NCBI RefSeq assembly: GCF_023898315.1
Contig: NC_064615.1
Location: forward strand, 9,780,501-9,844,500
Length of the DNA stretch: 64,000 nucleotides
Origin: Schistocerca nitens
Taxonomy: Eukaryota; Arthropoda; Insecta; Orthoptera; Acrididae
Direction of reading: 5' to 3'
The notes beneath the pieces are model-generated. The model did not search any database and was not told the DNA's origin. It saw nothing but the letters and a program-made list of their open reading frames with translations. Position 1 is the first letter of the stretch. Every line of letters begins with the position of its first letter. The position numbers and the translations under genes are program-made. This document shows, piece by piece, positions 10,560 through 21,954 of the stretch.

Positions 10560-11744
10560 CTCTTTGCCATTAAATTTAATAAACTGCACGACCGTATTTT
10601 CGTTTTTAAGTACATACGACGACTTGAATAATGGGACAGTTAGCGGTCAACGTTCCATAATGTTTCTGGAGTTCTTACCAGATACCTAAGACATCTTCAG
10701 GGCAATGAGTTCCTACAATCTCTTAAGGGCGTGTCTGTAATGCGGTTGCTTGGATCGCAACTATGGCAGGTCACTGTTCCTCTGTTCAAACACATACTTT
10801 CTCGCGGTCATCATTAGCAAATCGACATGCAAGGCTGGACAGGGTCATACTCCAGACATCCCGTGGATAATGAGCTTCAGCCAGGAGTACCCAAATATCT
10901 CCAGTACGTACCTGAGTACCCGATATCCATCTTCGACTAGATCGGCGTCATGCTTTTTTCATGATTTACAATAGAGCAGATGATTTAGGTCTTCCATCTT
11001 CCATCCATTCGCAAGCATACATACCCCACTCACACCCGTTTTGTTGTCATTAAAGCCCTAACAAAAACCATTCTTTGTATATTTCCTGTCTTAGCGGTAA
11101 TTTCTGCGGTTTTTACAGCCTTGCACTTACTGTTTTCGAATCTTCCACTTATTAAACTGTTATTGTATCTTTTCACATACTCTCGAAGACGACTGTAAAC
11201 AGTTTTATCAATCTTTCCTATTTTCGTCTTCATGAAACTCTCATCTTTCCCATAACAACTGCCTTCGTGCTTTTGATATCTGGAGTATCTTAACCGATCT
11301 GTTCCTTTTCCTACTTTGTTTCTATATTTACTTTGCATAATATCTGTCTTGATAATATAACATAATATTAAGACCGACACATCTTGCACAATTTCCCTGA
11401 TGTTTCAATAAAATATAATCAATTAAAATAAATTAAACTCTATCTCAGTGTCCTCTGGACCACAGACTACAAGTTGAATGTAAAAACTGCGAATATTAAG
11501 CAGGTTTCAGGCAATTAGAGCTTTCTCAGAACAAATTTTATTCCTGTTACTAATTCTCAGATGAAAAAATTTATAATAGGAATGTACTTTGTACCTATGT
11601 AATTTTTTAAAAACAGTACTATTCAGTGGATCGAAGTCTCTCTCTCTGAAGGACAAGGTCTGACCTCAGCCTACACAGTTATTAGTGACACATTTGATGA
11701 TGCAAAAACTGACGTAAAATTTACAAGAAAGATTTAGGAAGATT
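10560..11744. other. No firmly recognised feature
   Basis: A minus-strand frame at 11030-11389 (119 codons, Lys/Arg-rich, KIGKIDKTVYSRLREYVKRY) could be a decayed LINE protein, but I cannot place it in a family. The rest is AT-rich with nothing supported. Confidence 0.35.
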
Positions 11745-12655
11745 TTGAAATGAGACAAGGTGTCGGAAATCTCCATTACTTTTCATCGGTGTCTTAGAAA
11801 AAGCAATCCAAAACTGTCTAGAGCTAATATCGGAGGTTAATACTGACGAATCAATCAGAGTAGCAAAACTCAGTGCGAGGATAAACTGCTTAGCTTTTGC
11901 TGACGACCTGCTGATTGTACTTCTACACCTACATGATTACATTGCTGTCATACTTAAGTACCTGGTAGAGAGCACAGTTGAAAAGAAAAAGGTAAATTCT
12001 TAAAGGAACAGCTGACAGACAACGTCTCTAAGTATCATTCTAGCAACAGCCTGTCATCCAAAATTTTGAAAACAAAATACGGTAAATTCACAAACTTTTC
12101 TGTTCAAATATTTAGGGTATGTGACAGAGGGAAAAGGTGGTTACGAAATTTGTTGTCACGAAATGGGAACAGCTGTCAGGCTTGCAAAAGACATCTATAA
12201 CGAAAACTGCCTCTCAGAACATAGAGACCTGAGTCAGTACAACACAGTCATTATACCAGAGTGCCTTTGCTGGGCTGAAACGCTCATTTTAAACAGAAAG
12301 ACATACACCTGAGAAATCCAAGGGAGAGAGAACGAAAACTAACTAACAAAATTTTATGTTCAAATTGTACTGAAGAAATAATGTACATACTAACGCCAAA
12401 GAAAGAAATGAAAAAGTATACCAACATTTATTAGGACATGAAGAAATGCAAGCTAAATGTTCTGTGGGCATATTAAAAACAATCTAACCAGTGTAACTAG
12501 ACAGTTTCTAAAAGATTACAAAAGTAAATCTAAGACTGAATCACGAGAATGGGTCAGTACAGTAAAAGATGGACTGAATTAGTAGAAATGACACAGCTTG
12601 ATGTACCAGACAGGCAGAAAATTCACGAGTGGACAAGTGGACTACTTGATCTGCC
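11745..12655 (+). pseudogene. LINE-L reverse transcriptase remnant
   Basis: Frames read RQG, LLFIGVLEKAIQNCLELI, then the catalytic CLAFADDLLIV. After an interruption at 11917-11985 come KYGKFTNFSVQIF, a diverged RLAKDIYNENCLSEHRDLS and YNTVIIPECLCWAETLILN (12121-12312). The end region (about 12390-12600) corresponds to the C-terminal domain of the minus-strand copy at 61626-62063. Many stops and frameshifts are present. Confidence 0.7.
11917..11985 (-). mobile_element. LINE-K 3' end fragment
   Basis: The string cttctacacctacatgatta, then aagtacctggtagag, matches the 3' end of the LINE at 63707 (catctacgtctacgtgatta, aagtgcctggcagag). It lies inside the LINE-L remnant directly after its FADD block. 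Confidence 0.55.
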
Positions 12656-15608
12656 CATCAGGAAAGAGATTTTAATACTGTATGAACTCCATCACTTCTG
12701 GTATCAAACATAAAGTCTCCAGCATTACGTTTTTTATTTAATGTGAAAGGGTACAGCACTGCCCGACATTGAAAATACGTACAACATACTTCATTATTTT
12801 TGTCAGAACAACACATTTTTTTTTTGTAAAATAACTCAATTTCAATTAATACAGCGAAGCCGGATACCAGTGTGGGAAAGAAAGACAATTTATTTATTTA
12901 ATTGATCACATGTGCACTCCCACAAAGTAAATCCCTACATCCAGTTTGGTGAGATCTGTGAAATGAATGAATGTATGGTCGTCTGCTAACCGCAGATAGT
13001 GAATGTGAATATATCATCATCTTTGAGACGATCCTTTGGCCACCTTTGGTGGGACCAAAGAGATGAAATTTACCTGAGCTTTGAGGGCCTGAAATGTGGC
13101 TGACCAATACGGTAGCAAAGTGCTCCCCCACTTCAGCAGAGGTGCGAGAGAACCTGAATACGGCCATGTTTCAGCACTCTGCCGCTGGATCTTGTGCTGG
13201 TAAGACCTTTTTTAGTTGTGCTCCGTAATGACAAAAGAGTCGAGACATGGTATGCATGTGGAATATTTAAGAGTAGTTTGAAATAATAATTTCTCTATAT
13301 AAACGGTCACAATGAATCTACGTGTAGCAATAAGTTGAAATACTTCCGTGTGCTTAAGTTAAGCTGAATTACTAGCGTGTGTACAATAAGTTGAAATATT
13401 TAAGAAATAGCGTGTGTACCATAAGTTGAAATATTTAAGAAATGGAGTGTGCAGGACTTGAAATTAGAGACGAGTACTTCCACGTGGTGAGTACTGTGTG
13501 AGTCTTAAACTGTGTATGAGACAAAAGATAAAGAGAAGTACTCGTCGATGGTATCAGTTGAGGACTCGCGTGTGTGATGAATATGTTCTTAATATTACTT
13601 TGCGTGATATGATTCCGTGTGACGCTAGATTCAAACTCTGAGAGAGAAGCAAGGTGAGTCGGCCGTCTATCCAGCAACGCCACTTGGCTTGCATTGCACA
13701 GGAAGACGTGCAAATATCTCCAGAGTTCTTAGTAGGAAAGTAGAATTACAAAGTGGGGCAGTGTCGTGTGAAACTGGGATAAATACTAATTGAAGTGGGA
13801 AAGCTGAAAGTGAGAGTGTTGTGACTATTTAGTGTTTTGTATTCCATGTCGTAGTGTGGTGTATGTCATGTAATTTGGGTATGTGTGGTTTGCATGGGAG
13901 GGTAGCAAGGTAGTTTCAAAAGATTTGTGGGTTATGCTTGTTCCTTCTGTATCGCTCGATCTGGAGGAAAGTTTCGTGATGATGATTGTGAGAGTCGAAG
14001 CGTGAGGTATAATAAAAGATCCACCATCCTATCCAGAAAGTGCACTGTAGCGTTAAATAATTACGAGACCATAATATAGAGATTCACCAATGTAAAGCCA
14101 TGCCCACTGGGCGGAATTTCTCATTTGTTATTGTTGTAGGTTATAGAATTTGTGTGTTTAGGTTAGAGAATTTATCGGAATAAATACGATAGTGAAAAGA
14201 AAAAAAATTGGTGGACTTTTCCTTCGAATTGTATGTTGTCATAATGTCCCGAACTTATAATGTGTGCGCCATTCATATTCAGTGCGGTGGCCGCGTGTTG
14301 ATAAAAGCCGTTAAATAAAAGACAAAAAGAAAATGTGGTATTGCCCGTGCGTAGTGAACAGTCAGAGTTCTGTAAATCACTGATAGTCAGATGTGCGTTT
14401 CCGTTGCGTATTATTCATACAGGAGGTTGATTAGTGACTTAACTGTGAGTACGAGAGTTCATGTTACTCGATAAATTAAGAATGAATCCACTCGCTTGGC
14501 AGACCACTCATCTTGCAGGCCTGACTGCTTGATGCCACAGTATGAGCAAGGCATGTGGGTGCCTCTCAAATGTTGGCTTTTTTTTAATTGAAGTCCAGTA
14601 TTATCACTTTTTAGTGACATACATAGTCATCTACCAATATCTGCATCTTGCTTGGAAGTTCTTCTGCCCCTTTCTCAGACTGCTGTTCATCGTTCAAGTC
14701 TTACTGATAAGTCTGAGATTCCTTTAGTGTCTGCAATATTGTATTTAATTTTCTTGTTGACTTCAGTCGGATTTTTTAACCAATTTTTGCAGTGTAATAG
14801 ACATTTCTCCTGATTTTAATCCAATCTGTCCAAAAAACTAAATAGAAAGTAATACATACCACTGAAATAGTTTAAAAATTTTTTGTCAACAGAACAATCA
14901 GGTTTGCTTACATCCCTGTTTGGACGATTCCTGGGTCCTATTTTCAAACCGTTTTCAGTTTTTAAGTGGAGTAAGTAAAAACTTTTTTGTAATCTGAAAC
15001 AAAGTAACAAAATTCAAAAATGGAGTGTATTAAACAAATGTACTCACTTTACCGTGTTCCAAATGTTACTTCTTATCACATCTGACTGTCTTCATTCGCT
15101 AGTGCAGGTACTGTGTGCACTAGGCCGTGCATTGTGGAAACGCCACTGGAGTTCCCCTGCGGTGAAACGCTTTCATTTTTATGCAGTTACCTTACAGTTG
15201 GCACAGCGAGGTCACGAACGTGCAATTGTCTCTGTCTCGTCTTCAAGGATTTCAGAAACATAGATTCTCTCCTCACGTGATCGTACAAACTTCCAGTTCT
15301 TACGGGATCCAGCGCATTGATCTCTCCAGATATCGAATGTTATAACAGTCTTCACGAGTGGTGAAGAGTGGATGCCTGTGTTTTCCCCAAGAAGAAAAAG
15401 AGATGAAAGAAGAATCAGCCATCGAAGAGGAGGTACGGAAGGTAAGAGAACTAAGGGAAGCAAAACGTAGGAAACTAGGTCTACGGAACACAATAATGAT
15501 GGAGGGATACGTTTGAGAAGAAAATTACGTGTAGAAATACCTTCGTAAGTTACTAGACTATGAACAATTACACTTTTTGATCTCACAATACATTTCACTA
15601 TCTATATA
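12656..15608. other. Long region without recognised genes
   Basis: Nearly 3 kb of AT/GT-rich sequence. I see only a 35-bp tandem duplication (13374-13443) and a short, highly charged plus-strand frame (15343-15516, QSSRVVKSGCLCFPQEEKEM then Glu/Lys/Arg-rich) preceded by an AG. The latter might be an exon fragment or chance. No TE termini were found here. Confidence 0.4.
13374..13443. repeat. Tandem duplication, 2 x 35 bp
   Basis: Two adjacent 35-bp units starting agcgtgtgtac and ending atatttaagaaat differ at a single base. A weaker third relative (gcaataagttgaaatactt) precedes them near 13327. Confidence 0.85.
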
Positions 15609-17155
15609 CAGGGTGGTCCATTGATCGTGACCGGGCCAAATATCTCACGAAATAAGCGTCAAACGAAAAAACTACAAAGAACGAAAATAGTCTAGCCTGA
15701 AGGGGCAAAGCAGATGGCGCTATGGTTGGCCCGCTAGATGGCGCTGCCATAGGTCAAACGGATATCAACTGCGTGTTTTTAAATAGGAACCCCCATTTTT
15801 ATTATATATTCGTGTAGTACGTAAAGAAACATGAATGTTTTAGTTGTACCACTTTTTTCGCTTTGCGATAGATGGTGCTGTAATAGTCACAAACATATGG
15901 CTCACAATTTTAGACGAACAGTTGGTAACAGGTAGGTTTTTAATTTAAAATACAGAACGTACGTACGTTTGAATATTTTATTTCGGTTGTTCCAATATGA
16001 TACATGGACCTTTGTGAACTTACCATTTCTGAGAACGCATGCTGTTACAGCGTGATTACCTGTAAATACCACATTAATGCAATAAATGCTCAAAATGATG
16101 TCCGTCAACCTCAGTGCATTTGGCAATACATGTAACGACATTCCTCTGAACAGCGAGTATTTCACCTTCCGTAATGTTCGCACAAGCATTGACAATGCGC
16201 TGACGCATGTCGTCAGGCGTTGTCGGTGGATCACGATAGCAAATACCTTTGAACTTTCCCCACAGAAAGAAATCCGGGGACGTCAGATCCGGTGAACGTG
16301 CGGGCCATGGTATGGTGCTTCGACAACCAATCCACCTGTCATGAAATATGCTATTCAATACCGCTTCAACCGCACGCGAGCTATGTGTCGGACATCCATT
16401 ATGTTGGAAGTACATCGCCATTCTGTCATGCAGTGAAACATCTTGTAGGAACATCGGTAGAACATTACGTAGGAAATCCGCATACATTGCACCATTTAGA
16501 TTGCCATCGGTAAAATGGGGGGGGGGGGAGGGGGGAATTAACCGAGACAGCAGCTAAAATACATACCTTCGCATCATAATTGGTTGCAGGTCGTGGTTGA
16601 CGTTTCACATGTGGCTGGACACTTCGTGTTTCCTTAAATAACGTAACTATTCGGCGAACGGTCCGGACACTTGGATGATGTCGTCCAGGATACCGAGCAG
16701 CATACATAGCACACGCCCGTTGGGCATTTTGATCACAACAGGCATACATCAACACGATATCGACCTTTTCCGCAATTGGTAAACGGTCCATTTTAACACG
16801 GTTAATGTATCACGAGGCAAATACCGTCCTCACTGGCAGAATGTTACGTGATACCACGTACTTATACGTTTGTGACTATTATAGCTCCATCTATCACAAA
16901 GCGGAAAAAGTGGTCCAACTAAAACATTCATATTTCTTTGCGTACTACACGAATATGTAATAAAAAATTGGGGTTCCTGTTTTAAAAAAACGCAGTTGAT
17001 ATCCGTTTGACCTATGGCAGCGCCATCTAGCGGGACAACCATAGCGCCATCTGGTTTCCCCCTTCAAGCTAGACAAGTTTCGTTCTTTGTAGTTTTTTCG
17101 TTTGACGCTTATTTCGTGGGATATTTGGTCCGGTCACTATCAGGGGACCACCCTG
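15609..17155 (-). mobile_element. Tc1/mariner-like element with long inverted ends
   Basis: Ends cagggtggtcc (15609) and ggaccaccctg (to 17155) next to TA/TATA. The inverted repeat extends far inward: acgaaataagcgtcaaacg, then actacaaagaacgaaa, then agatggcgctatgg and cagttgatatccgtttgacc recur inverted at the right end, giving about 200 bp of diverged terminal repeat. The transposase lies on the minus strand. The element is internally deleted around a poly-G tract at 16517-16535. Confidence 0.9.
16074..16791 (-). pseudogene. Transposase of the 15609-17155 element, internally deleted
   Basis: The N-terminal piece (16791-16465: MDRLPIAEKVDIVLMYACC, then RTVRRIVTLFKETRSV) is a helix-turn-helix of the type found in DUF4817-like transposases. 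The C-terminal piece (16487-16074) has YFQHNGCPTHSSRAVEAVL, where the catalytic Asp is Asn, and ARSPDLTSPDFFLWGKFKG. By my count 41 residues separate that position from the Asp before FFLWG, a DD41D-like spacing. The middle with D1 is deleted and replaced by a G-rich junction. Inactive. Confidence 0.8.
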
Positions 17156-17479
17156 TATATCTGTCGTACTACACTTAGCACAAAATTGCGTCTTATCAAC
17201 GAAAACTTAGTTCTGTTCAACAATGTTATAAAGTAAAAGTCAGCAAAAACTTACTCTATATGTATGTCTTACTGGCGATGAAAAGCAGTTGTTAAAGCAA
17301 ATTTTAAGTAAAGTTGATGTTATTATATTCTCGATCTGTGTCCCTTACATGTTCGAATTTTCGTGTTTGTTTTCAAAATATCGTATCAGTATCTAGCAGG
17401 CAACAACCGGACCAAATGAGGGAACTGATAGGTAACTACAGCCGAAATATACGTCTTGAGAGGAAATACGTTGATATTT
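17156..17479. other. No recognisable feature
   Basis: AT-rich spacer of about 320 bp between the element at 15609 and the fold-back element at 17480. Confidence 0.5.
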
Positions 17480-17760
17480 GAGATAATTCTCATTTACCGT
17501 TCCGTCTCAGTTGCACATTATAATTAAATTAGATGTTGCGATCACTCAGGATCGTCTTGAGATTGAAGTAGTTGCGTCAACAAGCAGTCTTGTCTACTCA
17601 GACACACATATCAGATTACAGTACTCTGATACGTGGTTCTGCGTGGGCAAGACTGGTTGCTGAGGCCGCTCCTTAAGTTTCAGGATGATCCCGAACGATG
17701 GAAACATGTAACCTAATTAAAATGTGCACTTGAGTCAGAACAATGAATGAGAATTATCTC
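17480..17760. mobile_element. Small fold-back element (MITE-like)
   Basis: Diverged inverted repeat: left arm 17480-17596 (gagataattctcatt...cagtcttgtctac), right arm 17643-17760 (gtgggcaagactgg...aatgagaattatctc), loop about 46 bp. Both arms contain a short stem flanked by CTGAAG-like and GAAAC-like strings (17681-17705 on +, 17535-17561 on -), as in three other fold-back elements here. Confidence 0.75.
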
Positions 17761-17845
17761 GAACAGCTATAAGTATTGCAAAATAATATTTAAGATCTTG
17801 AAACAGTTCATATTGAGCTAGACTGCTAAGATATGTCTAAAAAAC

Positions 17846-18212
<367 letters not shown>

Positions 18213-19107
18213 TTCTCATGTGTCTGCAAGGTATCAGAGAACTTACTGATTTTCAGCAGAAGTGTATTGTTATTTTCATAGACACAGTTTTAGAGAATGA
18301 TACCTTAAAAATGTTTATGTTCAGAATTCGTAAACTGAAGCACATCAGGAGGACGTAACAAGGTTCGTTCTAAGACAAGCAGGTCGGGAGCTCTCGGCGT
18401 TAAGGCAGACCCGATAACAAAGTCATCTGAAGACGCCAGAAGCTCGCAGTGGAGCACAAGAAGACGTAACTCTTCGCTTAAGAGGCCTGGCATTTTCGCG
18501 TCCTCGGTGAAACGTGAAGCGCTTGTGAGCAGCCACCGTCCTGTTCTGTGGCTCCGATTTCTAAGCGAGAAAACCGCGCCGGAATGCAGACGCTGCAAAA
18601 ACGGCCGACAGACTGCCACAGTTAATTGCGCTCCCGACTCTCGGCAGGTCGACGCTGCTCGGCCGTGGTCGCGCGGCAAGCATTCGCCCTGGCTCAAATG
18701 TTTATGTGAATGTCAGGAGTCTGCGAGGCCAAAGATCTGCTCTCAAATACCCGGCTTCACGTTGACGGGTGGCACGCAGGCATCCGTACGTACGGCCTCA
18801 GAACGTGTAAATTTCCTGGACAACAGTGTAAGCATCTGGCGCCAAACTCTTCTATTCGAGATAACACGCTTCTGAATATCTGTGGTCTAGCACTGAAATG
18901 GATGATGAAGATCGTATGAAGAATATTGGTGCCGATGTCACACTTAAAATTGTCCAGGTGTGGGTAGGACTCGCTCACTGAGCATTCTATACAAATTTAA
19001 TTATGTATACAGACAGTTCATCAATTAAGGCGATCGAGAATCTCGATCAGTTTTGCCTGTTAGTCTGCGAATGTTTGTTTCACGTATAATCTGAGACGCC
19101 ATATCTA
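18213..19107. other. No recognised gene; CpG-rich patch
   Basis: About 18480-18690 is GC- and CpG-rich compared with its surroundings, but no TE termini or convincing exon were seen. Confidence 0.4.
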
Positions 19108-20481
19108 CACTACTGGCCATTAAAACTGCTACTCCACGAAGATCACGTGCTACAGACTCGAAATTTAACCGACAGGAAGAAGATGCTGTGATATCCAAAT
19201 GATTAGCTTTTCAGAGCATTCACACAAGGTTGGCGCCGGTGGTGACACCTACAACGTGCTGACACGAAGAACGTTTCCAACCGATTTCTCACACACAAAC
19301 AGCAGCTGACCAGCATTGCCTTGTGAAACGTTGTTGTGATGCCTCGTCTAAGGAGGAGAAATGCGTACCATCACGTTTCCGACTTTGATGAAGGTCGGAT
19401 CCTAGCCTATCGTGATTGCGGTTTATCGTATCGCGACATTGCTGCTCGCGTTGGTCGAGATCCAATGACTGTTAGCAGAATATGCAATCGGTGGTTTCAG
19501 GAGTGTAATAAGGAATACCGTGCTGGATCTCAACGGCCTCGGATCACTAGCAGTCGAGATGACAGGCATCTTATCCGCATGGCTGTAACGCATCGTGCAG
19601 TCACGTCTCGATCTCTGAGTCAGCAGATGGGGACGTTTGCGAGACAACAACCATCCGCACAAACAATTCGACGACGTTTGCAGCAACATGGACTATCAGC
19701 TAGGAGACCATGGCTGCGGTTACCCTTGACGCTGCAGCACAGACAGCAGCGCCTGCGATGGTGTACTCAACGACGAACCTGGGTGCACGGATGGGAAAAC
19801 GTCATTTTTTCGGATGAATCCAGGTTCTGTTTACAGCATCATGATGGTCGCATCCGTGTTTGGGCGACATCGCGGTGAACGCAAATTGGAAGTTTGTATT
19901 CGTCATCGCCATACTGGCGTATCACCCGGCGTGAAAACGTCTCGGTCACCTCTTGTTCGCATTGACGGCACTTTGAACAGTGGACGTTACATTTCAGATG
20001 TGTTACGACCCGTGGCTCTATCCTTCATTCGATCCCTGCGAAACCCTACATTTCAGCAGGATAATGCACGACTGCATGTTGCAGGCGCTGTACGGGCGTT
20101 TCTCGATGCAGAAAATGTTCTACTGCTGCCCTAGTCAGCATATCTGCAATTGCAAACGTCTGGTCAATGTTGGCCGAGCAAATGACTCGTCACAATACGC
20201 CAGTCACTACTCTTGAAGAACTGTGGTATCGTGTTGAAGCTGCATGGGCAGCTGTACCTCTACACGCCATCCAAGCTCTGTTTGACTCAATGCCCAGGCG
20301 TATCAAGGTCGTTATTACGGCCAGAGGTGGTTGTTCTGGGTACTGATTTCTCAGCATCTAAGCAGCCAAATTGCGCGAAAATGTAATGACATGTAAGTTC
20401 TAGTATAATATATTTGTCCAATGAATACCCGTTCATCATCTGCATTTCTTCTTGGTGTCTCAATTTTAATGGCCAGTAGTG
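19108..20481 (+). mobile_element. Tc1-like element, family A copy 2
   Basis: Left terminus cactactggccattaaaac (19108) and right terminus ttttaatggccagtagtg (to 20481) are near-perfect inverted repeats with TA on both sides (19106-19107 and 20482-20483). This is the best preserved N-terminal half of family A. Confidence 0.95.
19336..20360 (+). pseudogene. Tc1-A2 transposase, frameshifted
   Basis: Starts at MMPRLRRRNAYHHVSDFDEG. Residues about 10-120 form the bipartite HTH DNA-binding region (GLSYRDIAARVGRDPMTVSR, then RSLSQQMGTFARQQPS). The D1 block NVIFSDESRF is intact near residue 155. One extra G in the gtttgggcgaca stretch (about 19858-19864) shifts the frame. The continuation (19814-20134) has a deletion at the GVMVWG region, the D2 block QQDNARLH, and a TAG in the LLPW block near 20133. 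Remaining C-terminal sequence ends near 20345. Not functional, but it defines the family start and D1. Confidence 0.9.
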
Positions 20482-20603
20482 TATTTTATCTTGGATATGG
20501 CGGTGCAGAATTGTATGTATTGTCATCTGGATTTCATGAGTGATCGTAACAGTCATGATTTCAAAGTTATGCTGAATAATTCAACCAATACTTAATACGC
20601 ACA

Positions 20604-20807
20604 TCTGAATGAACAGACATTGTTGCCGATCCGCAGCTGAACGAAATACTTCGAAATTTATTCCTTGACTCTTAATTCCTTGAAATCAGCTGTATTAGGT
20701 ACAGATCTGCTTCCCTGTTGAACCAAGTCAAGGAATTCGCAAGAAGCGAATAAAGTTCGAAGTATTTCGTACGGCTGTGGATCGTCAACAATGTTTGTTG
20801 TTTCAGA
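20604..20807. repeat. Short inverted repeat element
   Basis: Left arm 20604-20700 (tctgaatgaacagacattgt...gaacgaaatacttcgaa) and right arm about 20727-20807 (ttcgaagtatttcgtac...acaatgtttgttg) are complementary with a short loop. A third, direct partial copy (gtcaaggaatttgcagtcagc, then gaattaatttcgaag) lies at 21126-21165, beyond the tRNA-like unit. Confidence 0.65.
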
Positions 20808-20989
20808 CATAGATATAAGTATTAAAAACCAAGGCAGGCACACTGCGATAATATTTTTGGTCTCGATTCCGAGGTCTCATTCTGCCTGTGGCGGGAATCC
20901 AATAAACGTTGCGAACATTAGGTGTTAAAATTTAGTGAATTACGATATGAGGATGTAGACTGTGTAATATATGAAAGCTTGGATAGATC

Positions 20990-21085
20990 TGAGAAGCGTG
21001 CTCAGATAGTCGAAGTGGATAAGGTGACCGCTCGCGACAACCGGGAAATCCTGCTTCGACTCCCGGTAGAGCACAAATTTTCGTA
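20990..21085 (+). mobile_element. tRNA-like SINE head (third SINE family)
   Basis: gtgctc (20998) and gagcac (about 21067-21072) could pair as an acceptor stem. Between them lie box A-like atagtcgaagtggataagg and box B-like tgcttcgactcccgg, followed by acaaattttcgtattcc. The anticodon and T arms do not fold well, so I call it a SINE head or tRNA pseudogene, not a functional tRNA. Confidence 0.6.
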
Positions 21086-21179
21086 TTCCGCTACTGGGTA
21101 GTAAATCTATACCTAATACAGTTGATGTCAAGGAATTTGCAGTCAGCGAATTAATTTCGAAGTAATTCGGACAATGTTA

Positions 21180-21954
21180 GAATTAGGTACAAAATTTTAG
21201 TGACTGGGGATAAATCACAAACAGAGTGCCATAGGGTTCAATTTTCGGTCCACTCGTGTTCCTTACACCGGTTGTCTCCACTGCGAGGCGCCAGGCGCAT
21301 TTTCTCTGGTGTTTCGTCACATCTTTGTAATTTCGTTTTTGCAATGTGTGGCAGGAATGAACCTAAACAATATTGCTTGTCATGTGTTTCATGCGACGCC
21401 GAGCGTCCACGGAAAGCATTAGTCTGTCCACCATTACAGAAAAATTATTTTTAAAGCTGAATTTTACGTACCTGTCCGATAAAAAGGACCAAAATTAGAC
21501 TGGGGTGATATTCGTTACGTCGATATGTATTAACAGGGACAGTGTAACATGAGTAGTAACCTGTTCTCCGTTAGTGAAAGCAGCATTGTTGCGCTCGATT
21601 ACTGGTACCACCATGCAGCAGCGCTGCTCAGTCGCTGCTTGAGTACTGCCAATTCTTTCTGTTTTGCTGTCCTTTTTGGTATATAACAATAAAACGAGTA
21701 TGGTAATACACTAATGTGGAGTACCTTCATCGAATGGACTCGTAAGATGTCTCTTTAAAATTCATTTTGTTTGTATGAGGCAACAAACCGTTGCTTTCCA
21801 TCGACACTGGGAATCGTATGAAGGACGTAGAGAGCGGCATTTGTTTGTGCTGGCTCCAGGTACACATTGCAAAAACTAAATTGCAAATATCTACCAAACA
21901 TCAGAAGAATTCGCGTGACGATTCTTAGGAGGGACGCACTGTGTGTGCGAATCA
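21180..21954. other. No recognisable feature
   Basis: About 775 bp with only short frames and no TE signatures I can identify. Confidence 0.45.

Noticed and set aside
13374..13443. CRISPR-like repeat
   Set aside because: Only two directly adjacent units with no spacers, in a eukaryotic sequence.
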